Shown here in pieces: positions 24,550 through 36,994 of a stretch of DNA of 64,000 bases (its first letter is position 1; the number at the start of each line of letters is the position of its first letter). Position numbers and translations under genes: made by a program. This DNA comes from Parelaphostrongylus tenuis (Eukaryota > Nematoda > Chromadorea > Rhabditida > Metastrongylidae). Location of the stretch: positions 62,001 through 126,000 of the forward strand of contig JAHQIW010000171.1 in assembly GCA_019055375.1 (NCBI GenBank). The letters are read 5' to 3'. The notes beneath the pieces are model-generated. The model worked only from the letters and a program-made list of their open reading frames with translations, ran no database searches and was not told the origin of the DNA.

Positions 24550-25440
24550 TACTTTTTTGTTAGGCGGCAATAAATGAATGTTCTACCTCATTCGCTCAAC
24601 ATGATTTTTTTTCATTGTTAGTGATCATTCAAAAGCTTAAATGTCTGGCTACAGCCCCACGTGGCCAGTTTTTCAAATACCCTTTTGTAACATTGTAAAA
24701 TTCTAGATAAAACTATGTTTCACACCCTCTGCGCACCTTCACCTTTCTCATGCGTATAACTCGCTGAAAGCTTAAATAGCATACGAATATGTAGAGGAAG
24801 TTTTGTAGTATCTGAGTCAATCGTTTTATATGAAGTTTCTTCGAGCGAGGAAAAATTCCGTAACAATTTGCACCCCACATGTTTAAACGGTATCGATCGA
24901 TCGCCCGCCCCTCCCCGCAGTGAGTTGGCCGGCAAACAAGGTCGCCAGATATGTGAAGGGCGATCTTATTTTCCATGCTACACTGCTAACGAAACGATCT
25001 TTCCCAGAAAATAAGCGCAGAATCACTGGAATGTACGTCATGGAATGATCACTACAGTCTAAAGAAAAAGTTCTGTCCGGCTAGGTGTAAAACACAGATC
25101 TTTTCTTTATAGCACTATCGCAAAACTTTTCCAAAAGCAAACCCATTTTTGAGTTCTTCGACTATTGTGCTGTCGAAATAGTAGCACACTCTGAGGAAGA
25201 AGTTTTGTCCAGCGAAATATATAGCGAGATAAGAAAAACAAAAGACGCGTGGTGGTGTAAACTTAATTTCATTGTGGATTTCACAACGCCTGTAAAACCG
25301 TGTTCTGAAAACCAACGGCAAAGTGAGGCTACAGCCGGAGATTTGAGTTTTCGAATGATAACTAGCACTCCTACGAAAATATCTTGTTCAGCGAATGAGG
25401 TAGAATATGTATTATCGCCAACTGACACACGAGTACCTTC
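24550..25440. mobile_element. Long-TIR non-autonomous DNA element, family M1
   Basis: Inverted arms at about 24,565-24,700 and 25,262-25,432. Both contain the blocks TTCTACCTCATTCGCT, TTAGTGATCATTC or TAGTTATCATTC, GGCTACAGCC or GGCTGTAGCC, and a GTTTTACA/TTTTGTAAC end. The interior has GATCGATCG palindromes and no coding sequence for a transposase. The other well-preserved copies are at 35985-36785 and 53225-53965. Confidence 0.7.
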
Positions 25441-26193
25441 ATTTCTTTAGTTTCTCTGATTTTCATTGTGTTGATCACACTTCATGTAATTGCAGTACTT
25501 TACTCAGCAGTACAGTAACTTATTGGCCGTTAATGCTCTAAATTGCCTTACTCTTTAATATCGTTGTCTAAAAAGGAAGAAACTCTGGTCACTGCATTTC
25601 CATTTTGTAATGTATCATAACAGCTATCAAACGCGCGAGCTTACCTCTCACATGGATTCGGTGCAGTTTTACATATTCAGGAACTATAAGGAAATAAAGT
25701 TTCAATGCACATTGGAATCCTAACATAATACAGATCACTCATTCCATCCGCCGAACAATTGTACGCTTATGACATTATGATATGGTAATGTTCGTCACGA
25801 GACAAACCAAATGTCTGCGTTAGATTGCAGTTGCGAATACAGACAGGAGTTTCAACCTGAGAGACATATAATGTCACACAGGCTGGCTGAGAAGAGAACG
25901 GAGAACACTTCAAGGCAGGGTTAATTTGAGAATGTTCGATGTACAAGTCACAAAATCTCTCGCTATGTTACAGGAATTTCATTTCACACGTCCACAACAA
26001 AGTGGGATACCGTGTACAACAAAATACAGCATACGAAGAAAAATAACAACGTGAAGTATGGACATTTAACAAAATACTCAAAGATCGATTACCCGATTTG
26101 ATAATCTCAGAGAACCTCGGCAGAAAGTAGTATGGAGCCACAGTAAACATCGCACGTAATGGATAGCTGAAGATGACGATTTCAAAAAGGTGT
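25441..26193. other. No supported gene; 3' flank of the PRMT9-like gene
   Basis: AT-rich. It lies downstream of the PRMT9-like stop codon on the minus strand and probably includes that gene's 3' UTR. No AATAAA was confidently placed. Confidence 0.35.
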
Positions 26194-29100
26194 TTATGAA
26201 GGAAAACAACTACTTTTCTGTTTCGTAGCAAAAGTTAAACTAGATTCAGAACAAGCAGTCAACAGACAAAAGACCGTATTCAATCTATTCCAAAGTATAG
26301 ATTTTTTGGTACTTGACGACTTCATTTCTCGTTACGAAAAAACTTACTATAGTTCCAACATTGACCGAAACTGGTTCCTTAAAGATGAAGAAAGCACCTC
26401 GATCTTGTCGAGTGGAATAATTCTCGAGTTGCCACCAGTACAATACGCCTTCTACCAAACCGCTAAGAGTACAGCGAACCTGAAAAATAAAATTGAACCC
26501 ACTTTAGTTGTAAAGGAACATACACACCAACCTCGATTTTTTTCGACAATAACTGTGTATCTTCTTCTCCCAAATGCAAAAAAGCGAATTCTCCGGAGCA
26601 GGTCTGGTATTCAAACGATGCTGAAAACACATAAAACCTATTCTCCAACTACTTGGAAAGCTATAAGTAAACCCACAAATATCAATATCCCTATACTCAA
26701 GGAGATTATACATCCGAACCGGCGATAAGTCAACGCCACATGATGAAGATTGCTGTACTCGTGTGAGTTTTGACAGCCTCTCCGATGCAACCAAAACACC
26801 ATGAGCAGAAAGGCGATCTATAAATTAATGCTCAATTCAAAAAAAAAAACAGCAAATGTCATCAAAGATAGATTGTCAAGTAGATATATTTACACAGATA
26901 ATAGACAGATAACGCGATGTTTTCGCCTAATTTTTAGTGACTCAAATATCCAAAAAAATGACTACTAGGTCCAAGACGACGACTTAACGTTCTGTGGTCA
27001 TAGCCAAAGCCCACAAACACATCAGGTTCGAAGAGGTACGAATATCACGAGACTATATTCTTCACCAATTTTATCATTCGGCGTTACCTTTGAAACTCAA
27101 CGATCGCATGAAAAACATCACACACTCACAAACTGTTCAACACTACCTCGGCTGACCTTGACATAAGCTTGTGATATAGATACCATGAACTCTATGAAGT
27201 CGCATAAGTAGCTGATTAATTTTGTCAATCATGTCAGTGTGACTTCACAGAGCGTTTTGTCCACATAAGTGACTTTCTACTTTTTGATCCTTCTTTCAAC
27301 TCATCAATCCCCAAACGGAAGAAACCAATGGATTTAACTCTTAAGAGAAACCACCAATCTTTGATAGGCTATCCTATCACTATTATAAGCGTCTATTATT
27401 ATTCAAACACAAAGTGGCTCTTATGTATCCAAAATAAGTTTTTCGGTACTTTGTGGTTATAAGGGGACAATGAAAAAGCGACCTCATTCACTGACAAGAA
27501 CTTTTCATAAGAATGTAACCATTCCAAAGCTCAGATTTCTGGCTAGAGCCCCACGTCACCGGTTTTTCAAGAGCGTACGAGGCCATGACCAAATCTTCAC
27601 ACCATATCGACACTTCCTCCTTGTCCTTCCCCATTTTCATGTTTTCGTCAATTCTTAATAATGTATGCGACGGCCCCCTCTTCCGCGAAATATGACAATG
27701 TAAAGATAGTTCAATAACTCATAGATGTAAAGTTGAAACAAACAGACTCGATATATAGCTGATAACATGTGTCATGCATGAATAACTCTGTCCTCAGTTA
27801 TCATGCTTATCACCTATTTTTTTTGTGCTACGAACACCTTTAGTATTACAGTTATTGGCCTCAATACACCCATGTACACCAAGCGTAGACCGAGAAAATC
27901 AATTCTGTACAAATAATTACGAAAATATTTCTCGCCACTGCTTCATTTCTTCTTCATAAAGATGGATGCTTATGAATAAATTTATCGGCTGATGTCTCCA
28001 TGTCGAATGATTGTTCTCATTGAGTCATTCATGGATTTATGTGCTTTCCAGCGAAAATTAAGCGCCGTCACCCATATTATAGCAAACCTCTTAACGGAGC
28101 TTTGCTGTGTTTTCCGGAACTACATGATAATTTAGGCAACGCAGATGGCCCATGACCTTAGAGAGCAAATGGTATCGCAGAGTTCGAGGACCTAAGACAG
28201 AAATGGTTCAAGTAGCGAGGGCGGCACCCAGCTGCCACCAACTTCAACAGTCAGTTCGATCACGGGGCATCATCCGAACGGTCGTTTGACTTTATCCGGA
28301 CCACCTCACCTCAAATCGTGATCGATCCATTATTGCTCTCTTCACACAATCTCGCTGTCGTGTATCTAATTGCTACTATAAGGTTGCGTTCATACAATTG
28401 TTAAATGAACGCAATAGATTTGTGAGCGGAACATAGCGCTTCCATGGCGGAGCGGACTCACTTAGGCTATGCTCGGCCTACCACCGCGGTTAAGCGATTC
28501 TAGTCATATATAATCAGTAGTGACCCCACTGCTATCACATTATATATTCACCCACTGGATCCCACCGTTGGCTTGTTATTCCGGGGCGAGCATAACAACC
28601 CAAACGAGCTCCTCCGCCTGATCATGCTCCGTCAGTTACAATAACAAAGCCATGTACAATAACATCGTCAGTCACAATAATATCGTCAGTCAAAATAACA
28701 TCTTAATTCATAATAACATTCATAGTATCGTCAGATGACAATATCTCTCATTAATCGGCCATTCACATATAATTTAGTGCATCGGCTACAAACCTTCGCT
28801 ACATATATCAATAGAAAAACATCAAAACAGCTTGATTTTGTGCTTCAAAATCTTCATCACATGCAATCGCCGGTTTTAGTAAAACAGTAGAAGTATCCTC
28901 ACAACAAAATGCCGACCCAATAGTGCAGTGGTGTGCAAAAACGTTTGCGTCAGCTGGGATTCGAACCCCGATGTCACTCTTTCCGCGAGCGTTCAGAATG
29001 ACGACCGTTCAATAATAGCGGATTTGATTTTGTTAGAATATCTATGAACACATACCAGTGAGAAATCCGCAATACTTCAATGAAGGAGGTATGTCGTTTC

Positions 29101-32100
29101 TCGAACGAAGAGATTGCAGTGAATTCAGAAACACCTCGCTAACCGATCCATCAGCTCTGATTGGCCAGACAATGACGCAAAGATTGGCTAAAATAATCAA
29201 AAAACAATATGAACTCTCTATATTCCTGTTTTCTAGCAGCGGTATATAAATAAAAAGATAAAGTTCCCGGCGTTGATAAATCCCTGAGGGATGCGCCCTG
29301 CATTCGTTTTCAATTTCTAACTTCGCCTGGGGTGACTGAATCCATATCTGCCCTTTTACAATGACTCGCGGTGGCTTCCAGTGTGTCGAATCAGTGCTGC
29401 TCATCCTCCCAGACAAGTCTGAGACCAGTTTGCTACCAATAACCGAACTCGGAGGGATGAAAAGCTATAGAAGAAAGATATGATGAGCGAATCTCTAGAG
29501 CGAAGTGGACCCACTGAGCTATTCTGGCACGCGATAGGGAAAAATGGAAGTGTTACTGGTACCCGCTCGAGTCACTCGAACGATCAACGGGACGACAGGT
29601 GATACATTCGTACATATATATGTGCTATATCCACACATGTATATGAATACATGTATATTTGCACATTACTTTGTGGCTCATTATCTACAACGATTTCCAA
29701 GAAAACCAATCGAAACATTAACCATTTGCCTCCTCCGCCTCCATTTCTGTGCCATCAATGTCTCTCGAATCGACCATGAAATGCGGAAGATTTCTGGAAC
29801 AAGCGTGAGAATATTAAAGATGACATTTATATCTCAAGCAGCGTACCTAACCACGCTTGCTTCCTCTTCGTTGAGATCAATGTCCAAATTCCAAGAGTAC
29901 CTACTGACTGATGGTATGATGCGAGTGATCGCGTATAATAACATATCGTTGTTCATTGTACGATAATCACGTTCGCTTCGCAAGACCAAATCGCGATTAG
30001 AGCGAGTCTCAAATAATAGAATATATTTATAAATTGTAAAACAAATATGTAAACAAACAAATAATAAATTACTAGAATTTTGAAGCTACTTAGAACACTA
30101 CTAACTGTGCAAATACTCAGAACTGAAAACGCCATTTTCCTCTTGTGCTCTCTAGCAACTAACGTTCAAAGTGTTCCGGCCCACTTATTGTATACTTCAG
30201 CTATCTTTCGTAGAAAAAAAAAATTTCGTATAATCTAGCTTCCACAAAGACTCGACATGGCCTACCAATTATCAGTGCTGCTATCCCCCTGAACAAGTCT
30301 GATATCATTTCACCCACCCCGGAGGAATGGAATTCTTACTGAGCCAGGAGCTCCAGATCTAACCAATCTAACCATCGATCACGTGGTGTGTCACAGGGCA
30401 TCTCTAGTTATGTCATGTAGTTATGTGATAAAGGGCCAAAAGCTCATCTATATCTCCATGGCCGATTCGACTCGTGTGTCTACCAACGAGAGGTACTCTA
30501 TCTACCCTGGCTGCAAAATCACAACCTCATTTTCGTACTTGGTCAAGAATAGATGTAACAGACCTCAGAATTAGTAGAAGAATCTACGGTGAGATCAAAT
30601 CGAGTTCCTTTCAACGACCAATTTAAGATGACAGTCTCGCCTTGATTTACCTAAGAATTCTAGAGGTGGGCAAAAGACAGAAATCCTCACAACATCTTAA
30701 AAATGAGAAACAAAGCATCAAAGTAAAAGCAAGAACTAACACGCATTGGATATGCTAACGGAAATATGCCTTGCTCCCAACAAGTATTTTCCGCTGTGTC
30801 GATGTACTGATCTCCCCAAATAAGTGCTCTTAAGGCTCTTATCAAATGCATGTCTTCTAGTTATAAACATTTCAAAGTAAATAAGTGGCTAAATTAGAAT
30901 ATTTACGTGAATGCTTACTTGAAGTGAACAGAAACTGCATGAAGAGTGCCGGAAGAAGTGGTGGGGATCTGAAAATCACTATTTCACTTCATATACTCGA
31001 CAGTTATTTGCCACTTATGATCAGAGCATTAAAAATCAACGAAGAAGGAACGAACAACCTTAATAACACCGCCAACTCCATTTATATAACGATGTAAATC
31101 ATTAACGTCGCAAAAGTCCACAGTAAAAAGGCGTTGTGATGATGAGAGAGGCACGGCATCTGGTAGTTCTGATATTCGAGTGCACCAATAAGGCTCGGGT
31201 TGCGCTTAAACGTAGCTGCTTCACAAGCAGAATTTGTGGAAATACATTATGCACGCGTCTAGCTTCTTTTATATGTACAACATGTGTACATATATATATA
31301 TATATAAATGTATACATATATATTATATATATACTATTATATGCGTATATATACATAGCTGTATCCATGCATGTATGTGTGTACGAAAAATATACACATA
31401 CACATACATATATGTATGTATTCGTATATGCATATATACTTGGGCACCAGCTATGGCTTTTCTTCTACCGTTCTTAGCCTAAGGTACTAGCCTTTTTCGC
31501 TTCAATACTGCCGCTATGAAATTATAAAGAACCCGCTATGAAGTTCAAGCGAAGGGCTAACTACTTCAAGTGAGATCGAATTGAGTACCTAAATCAACAA
31601 AATTTATGCTATCAATAAACTACTGAAAGTTTATTCAAAAGCTATCCACAAATCCTAGCTGAGCAAAAAATGCGCGCTTAATGTGAAACGTATTACTATT
31701 TCCGCTACTATACCATACTACAAGGGCCCTCACAAAGAAAGGATTATTTGAACGATTTGAATTGCTTTACAAATACCTAATGGCGACTAATAGTCTGATG
31801 GAAAAGCTTTTTAGAGCGAAAATTTCAAGGAGATACGCGCTAACACGTGCATTCAAATAAATGCACGCCGTCCTTTATGGGTTAACTGCCGATACTAAAT
31901 GTAAAAATACACAACCTACGTTCATCATCACCACAGTAGACATATTCCGATCGAAATTCCTTACCAGATGGTGAGGTAAAGGAATGACTCAAAAAGATGC
32001 TAGGGGACTCCATCAACGTTGCATAGAGTGTGACCTTGAAATAATTACCAAGTGCTATGATGAAAATATGAACCTATTAAAGTAAAGTTTAGACCTCTCA

Positions 32101-35100
32101 CATTCGCAGGGATGAATCGCGCTAAAGGCGTAGCCAGCCGAAGATGGGCATCAAGAAATGTGGGGATTACTCCTTCGCCAAAGGCACAACAATCCAGTAT
32201 TTCCGACACAACGACGTCGGCCTAGGAAAATCGGAATTTTAGGAAATAAATTGAAAATAAAACTGTATCAAACAAGTTTTAACGTCATCAGTGAAAAGTT
32301 ATATTCACTACAAACCTAGTTTTGAATACACGAAAAAATAGCACCCATTAAGAATAGACATTAAAAAGAAAGTAAACCACAAAATAATGAGCGGTCGACT
32401 CTACCCGATCCGCATCTTCAGGATTATAATTGAATGAATAACCCTGGATGATCTTCGCATTGCTAACTCCATTAAGATTCAATACTCTCTTCGCAAGGTG
32501 AAATAAGAATGAATTGGACTCGACAGCCGATATTTTCGATGCACCACAACTAAATCAATAGAATTTTAGAAAGATACTAAAGGAAAAATAGTGCTGCTGC
32601 CATTCATTGTGACAGAGGTCACATTATTGTCATGATGAGTCTTCTATCGAATTAGACTTAAGGAATACCGACCTACGATCCGTATCGTCATTAAAACCGT
32701 AAAGGACGCAAACACACCTAGCAGCAAACACACTGATAAGACCGGTGCCTGTACCAATATCTAATACGTGATCCGATGGAAGAATAATGTTTCTCAAAGC
32801 ATTCAGAAACTTTTCATTCCTATCCTGAAGATAAGTAGGCTGATCGACTAAAATACACTAGGAACTGCATTTTTTTTCAGAACGTTTCGCACCTTATCGT
32901 TAATCATCAGCATATGCCATTGGTCAAAATCACAGCTTCGACTGTTCGCTGATGAAACACGAAAGACGGCTCCCATCAGATCACTACATTCGGCATTAAT
33001 GGCTGCTCTCAGAGAATCATACGAGCACATTCCTGACTCGCCGTCGTCTAAATTAACCTTACTCAACCTCCTGGTATAGCAAATAATCCTCAACACGTTG
33101 GGACAACATATAAATTTCCAAAAGCAATTTGGACGTTGAAGTCTCAAAAAAGCATGTCCTTCGTCGTAGTGGACTTCATTCATCGACATAAAAACACTCA
33201 ATTCCAAATGCCTTTGCCAGTAAGATGTTTAATTTACTTATTTTACATGGCCCGCCATCTGAATACATTGCGCGGATCCCAGGACTTCCTTATATGCAAA
33301 TTAATTCCTCGTCTTTATCCTTAGGAAAAGCTTTCGAACACTTCATGAGCTCCTTCGGCTGTTACTTGAGGATTTCGTCTCTTTATGAACGTCGTAAAAT
33401 GCTGGTTGAGACAATTCTCCTTGCTATCTTGAATAAGCCCAGTTGCGTCGTTCGTTGATTGATTGGAAACAAAGGGTTAGGAAACGGGATCGAACCAGAA
33501 ATCTGCTTATCACTTTTGTTTCCTGATTCCTCTCCCTCAACTACATGGAATTCTTGCCATTTTCCATAACGAATCCCGGACCTTTCGGAGCCTATAAACT
33601 GTCCATTTCGCCTTTCTATTATTTTGCTAAGGCTCATATATCAAACAGTATGTGATTTTAAAACCTGGATTTTGCCCAACAGAACGGGACTTGTTAGGTT
33701 TTGTGCTCCACGTATGCGCTGAAGTTTAATTATCTTGCTGAACATCCCAATCTCGTACAATTTTTTAACTCAAGGTATATTTTAGAACATTTCGTCTCAA
33801 CAACACCGCAATATGGCACGAAATAAATTCTATAGATCTGTCAATATCTCAACTTTAATGCTCCGGTTATCCAAAAATACCGGCTTTTCAAGAAACAGCA
33901 TTGTCAAACGTACTACAGAGTATTAGAAAAATAATTGAAGAGACTATGAATAAACAGCAACTAATCATATAGCCACTGCTTGAAAATTATGAACGTTGAC
34001 CTTTGTATAAAGCCTTTTAAGGTATTTTGTGAATTTAAATGAGACTTAGTTCAGTTTCTACTATACCTACTTGACACAACTAAGACCACCGACCTTCTGT
34101 AAATTTGGCGTTTCCAGAGACATGTTCGGATAGAAGTGTTACGATCGGCACACACTTTGGAAATAAATTCAAAATAGGAGCAAATAGAGCACTTAAACAT
34201 GAGTCAGCGTTTCGAGAATAACACATCCAACTCTCCAGAACAGTACGGAACTCATCGGCGAATTCAATTTCGCGTTGATCGATATTCTGAAGACAAAAAT
34301 AACAGGAAGTACTTCACTAAGACATTGAAAAGCATACAAAATTCATAATAACAATACTGTTGATAGTATCCAGTAGTGCTGATTAATATATCCAACTGCC
34401 GACCCACGATGGAGTTGAACCCGTGTATTACCTATACTGAACATAAAACAGGTTTGATTCCCGCTTGGTATCGATAGTTTTGCATATCACTCAGCACCTT
34501 TGGATATATGATTGCAATATCATAACACCGCTAAATAAAATAAACTCTTGCAGAGCAAATACTTTGTGGTTTCGACTTCACCATAGTCAACAAAAACTCA
34601 ATTGTCACCTATCACAGGATAAAGTACATAACCATGGCGCATATATATATATATATACATTATATATATATATATATATATATGCATACACGTGTGCTTA
34701 TATACGCATTCATGTGTACATAAAAAAAAAGGATAAAGCTCTCGGCATTGTTCAATCCGTGGGGGATGCGCCATGCATTCGACTTCAATTTTTAACTTCG
34801 TTTGAGGTGATTGAATGCATATCTGGCCTTTACAATGACTCGCGGTGGCCTCCCGCTGAACCGAGTCAGTGCTGCTTCTCCTCCCAGACAAGTCTGAGAC
34901 CTGTCTGGTACCAATTTACCGACCCCGGAGGGATGGATGGCTTGGTGAGCCTTGAGCGCGAGATCGAAACATTGACCTCGTGTGCGACGCAGAGCACCTC
35001 TAACAACTGCGCCACATGCGCTCTATATGTATATTATATTATACAGCAAACATGTATATTATAAGGAAGCATGTATATGTGTACATACATGTGTATATAT

Positions 35101-35217
35101 ACGTGCATGCATACGTACGCACATATATATACGTACACATATACTCATGTATGTGTACGTTTATACTTATATACATGCACATATACGCATCTGTATACGT
35201 GCACATATCCACATGTG

Positions 35218-35264
<47 letters not shown>

Positions 35265-35381
35265 CGAAGAGAACAGAATACCAACCTGGTAAGTGAACAA
35301 TACAGTGAGATAATGCCGAATAGATCGATCCCACCAGCCTTCGGCGGCATATTTTCTAGCCAAATACAGTGAATATTTCAT
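26194..35381 (-). CDS. PRMT9: PRMT9-type protein arginine N-methyltransferase, about 21 exons
   Basis: Exons (- strand, 5' to 3'): 35381-35286, 34286-34094, 33912-33854, 33142-33063, 32941-32893, 32824-32718, 32549-32405, 32221-32102, 32034-31965, 31204-31059, 30968-30919, 30828-30741, 30650-30560, 30510-about 30420, 30007-29901, 29793-29723, 29187-29056, 26817-26653, 26620-26532, 26479-26348, 26217-26194. Phases agree at every join except around the 30510 exon. The product is about 700 aa (human PRMT9 845). The N terminus is helical and TPR-like (LARKYAAEGWWDRSIRHYL). The motif-I SAM site is HVLDIGTGTG near residue 180, after WHMLMINDKDRN. The double-E loop SEILDCCAFGEG lies near 248-260. 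Further family matches are EPYWCTRISELPD, FTVDFCDVNDL, TCWEQGIFPL and the C-terminal half (AHGVLVASERL, VLYWWQLENY). PRMT9 symmetrically dimethylates the splicing factor SF3B2 in mammals; that role here is inferred. A SINE abuts the exon at 30510. Confidence 0.88.
27440..27600 (+). repeat. Solo arm of M1 element
   Basis: Has GTGGTTATAAGGGGACAATG, GCGACCTCATTCACTGACAA GAACTTTTCATAAGAATGTA and GGCTAGAGCCCCACGTCACC GGTTTTTCAA, the M1 arm order. No opposite arm is seen nearby. It lies in a PRMT9-like intron. Confidence 0.6.
28620..28735. repeat. Short imperfect tandem repeat (AATAACATCGTCAGTCA)
   Basis: Five or so variants of a unit of about 17-20 bases built on CAATAACATCGTCAGTCA occur in a row. 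It lies inside an intron of the PRMT9-like gene. Confidence 0.6.
28918..29012 (-). repeat. tRNA-headed repeat, family S4
   Basis: On the minus strand: GAACGGTC, CGCGGAAAGAGTGACATC, GGGGTTCGAATCCCAGCTGA CGC. The B box is perfect. It matches copies near 38,600 and 38,820. Confidence 0.6.
29255..29458 (-). repeat. S1 SINE, 3' two thirds
   Basis: Reads GATAAAGTTCCCGGCGTTGA, GATGCGCCCTGCATTCG, CAATGACTCGCGGTGGCTTC and CTCCCAGACAAGTCTGAG in S1 order. The tRNA head is missing; the copy stops where an RTE 3' fragment begins. It lies between two PRMT9-like exons. Confidence 0.7.
29462..29605 (+). pseudogene. RTE retrotransposon 3' fragment
   Basis: Encodes KAIEERYDERISRAKWTH, then [18 protein letters not shown]. 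This matches the last 50 residues of the 845-codon ORF at 7.0-9.6 kb ([20 protein letters not shown]). It ends with GGGACGACAGGTGATACA. It is a severely 5'-truncated insertion. Confidence 0.85.
30263..30425 (-). repeat. S1 SINE 5' part abutting a PRMT9-like exon
   Basis: On the minus strand: ACATGACATAACTAGAGATG, CCCTGTGACACACCACGTGA, ATTCCTCCGGGGTGGGTGAA and ATCAGACTTGTTC follow the S1 head and first half (GTGGCGCAGTGGTTAGAGGT...). It starts where the PRMT9-like exon at 30510 loses its open frame. Confidence 0.6.
31279..31442. repeat. TA/ATGTATAC microsatellite
   Basis: TATATA runs with interspersed GTATACATA and CATACACATAC. It lies in the 31204-31965 intron of the PRMT9-like gene. Apparent open frames here are artefacts. 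Confidence 0.85.
34438..34505 (+). repeat. Partial S2 SINE
   Basis: B-box half (GGTTTGATTCCCGC) and the tail TAGTTTTGCATATCACTCAG. The head is degraded. Confidence 0.55.
34636..34700. repeat. TA microsatellite
   Basis: Alternating TATATATA in two blocks around 34,640 and 34,665. Confidence 0.9.
34727..35022 (-). repeat. S1 SINE, near full length
   Basis: On the plus strand it reads GATAAAGCTCTCGGCATTG through CAATGACTCGCGGTGGCCTC to GCGCGAGATCGAAACATTGA, then CTAACAACTGCGCCACATGC. Read on the minus strand it starts with a tRNA-like head (GCATGTGGCGCAGTTGTTAG) and B box, and ends at a GAGCTTTATCC tail. It lies in intron 1 of the PRMT9-like gene, flanked by TA microsatellites on both sides. 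Confidence 0.85.
35023..35272. repeat. TA/CATACGTA microsatellite
   Basis: About 250 bases of alternating purine-pyrimidine sequence (GTATATA, ACGTACACATATA, TATATATATA). Such tracts can adopt Z-DNA or cruciform forms; open frames in it are artefacts. Confidence 0.85.
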
Positions 35382-35751
35382 TTCTACTAGCACAAAAACT
35401 CAACCAAGTCTGTCTGTCCAGTCGCTAATAACTACAACCATTTCTAAAAAAAAATTGAAGCGTAGAAGTAAAGAAACAATTAGCAACGTAACTCTTCGCA
35501 ATCACCCTTTGGAAACACCTTGTAGTGATTAAAAGCAATAAATATGAAATATAAGGCACTAAAAATAGCTACAACATCGATGACAAAAGTAGTAAATAAG
35601 TGGATATCAAATAAATCCAATAATACAATGGGAAAAAGGAATAATATCAGATAGAACAGTGGCGAACAAACATAAATAAAAGAATTCGTAACGCTGAAGA
35701 CAATTCTAGGTATGATCTCCCTGGAAATATTATAAACTACAGCGATAATAA
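35382..35751. other. 5' flank of the PRMT9-like gene
   Basis: The initiator ATG of the PRMT9-like gene is at 35381-35379 on the minus strand, preceded in frame by a TGA near 35,402. Further upstream is AT-rich without a recognised promoter element. Confidence 0.4.
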
Positions 35752-35950
35752 CATGGGAGCACCATGGCAGAGTGGCTGTGCTGCTCGTCGCGGAGCGCGT
35801 AGGGCCTAGCCCATTTCCCCGACACTGCGCCTCAGTCAACAACGAAGACCTTATGGAACGCCACAGCCTGGCTATCCTCGAGGAGCATGGAGACGCGATC
35901 GCTAGGTTGTAGCTGGCATTCTATGACGTTCAAGAAGAAGATTTAAAAAA
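35752..35950 (+). repeat. tRNA-headed repeat, family S3
   Basis: GGGAGCACCATGGCAGAGTG GCTG, then CGCCTCAGTCAACAACG, GGAACGCCACAGCCTGGCTA TC, and ATTCTATGACGTTCAAGAAG AAG. The blocks are in the same order as in 12535-12715. It ends in an A-rich run. Confidence 0.75.
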
Positions 35951-35984
35951 AAAAAGAAATTGAATGTTGGATCTAAGATCCGCA

Positions 35985-36785
35985 GAATTGCAAGGAAAAC
36001 GGTTCCTTGTGATTATGAGAGGACAAATGAAAAACCAACATCATTCGCGGGAGAGGAACTTTTCATAGGAGTGTTAGTAACCATTAGAAACCTGAGACTT
36101 CAGGCTACAGCTATTCGTCGCCGGTTATTCGTAAAACCTTCTTCTTGACGTTGCTACAGAAGGAGACTTTTTGCATTGCAGACACGCAAATTTCTCACCG
36201 TATAGAGTTCTTCTTCTGGAATATTAGTAATCATTTGATAGCTTAATATTTGCTGATTCCAACGCTGTGCCTACATCCGTCGCTGCGTGCGCAATCAAGA
36301 GGATTTTGAAAGAATTCACGTGCGCTGGCGCGATGTCGTACGATCAGGTGGAAGTTCTATCGACCATCGTACCAGCGCACGTGACTGCCTCAGCCAGGCG
36401 CACGTGAATTGACCAAAGACCTCCTTGACTGCAGATGGAAATTAAACTTAACTTACCTCCTGCGTCTCGGAGAAACGGTCCTTACAGAACATAAGCAAGC
36501 GTTGGAATCAAGAACGATTACGCTATCGATTTACTATTAATAGTCCAAAAAAGAAGCCCGCGCGGCGAGAACTATGCGCGTCTGAGACGTCATTTTGTGT
36601 AGATCACAGCGTTATAAAAAGAGTCCTTTCGAAAATCGGCGACGTGATGCTGTAGTCAAAATCCTGATCTTTCCACTAGTTACTGACACTTCTCTGAGAG
36701 CTTCTTCTCCAGCAAATGAGGTCGATTTTTCATTTGTCACCTTGCAATCAGGAAACAACCGAAAAATACTTGAGGACAGATAATA
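35985..36785. mobile_element. Long-TIR non-autonomous DNA element, family M1
   Basis: Arms 35,985-36,150 and 36,600-36,785 are inverted copies (blocks GGACAAATGAAAAA, TTCATAGGAGTGTTAGTAAC, GGCTACAGC, CGTCGCCGGTTATTCGTAAA). The interior (36,310-36,410) is a second palindrome built on TTCACGTGCGCTGG and CCAGCGCACGTGA. There is no transposase. Confidence 0.7.
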
Positions 36786-36994
36786 AAGTGTCCAAATAAT
36801 AATAATGAGATCGTAAAAACTAACAGTTAAGAGCTAGAACATGACATTAACCCTACCAGGAAATTTCTTTCTTCATTAACAAATGACCTCTCAAGCAGAT
36901 ATAAAGCATATAGGCATAAAGACATCTAGCAAGACATATAACACAAATATAGCAGGAAATTTCTAGACTATAACTCACAAAATGCTTAGTAATC

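Noticed and set aside
26306..26728. Plus-strand 140-codon open frame
   Set aside because: Antisense to the last PRMT9-like exons, whose minus-strand translation matches the family with agreeing phases.
28120..28290. Possible coding relic (SKWYR...PKTEMVQVARAAPSCHQL)
   Set aside because: Reads open for about 50 codons on the plus strand, but I cannot assign it to a family. It lies in an intron of a minus-strand gene and may be an unnamed dispersed repeat.
30541..30570. A frameshift between PRMT9-like exons 13 and 14
   Set aside because: A donor four bases downstream (after 30560) makes the phases agree; only the end of exon 14 stays unresolved.
31102..31482. Tyr/Ile-rich open frames
   Set aside because: Products of the TA microsatellite; only the stretch 31204-31059 on the minus strand is a supported exon.
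33136..33458. Plus-strand open frames of 60-77 codons
   Set aside because: They lie across an intron and an exon of the minus-strand PRMT9-like gene. No splice or domain support was found.
35016..35393. Several overlapping Tyr/His/Ile-rich frames
   Set aside because: Microsatellite artefacts, apart from the first PRMT9-like exon at 35381-35286.
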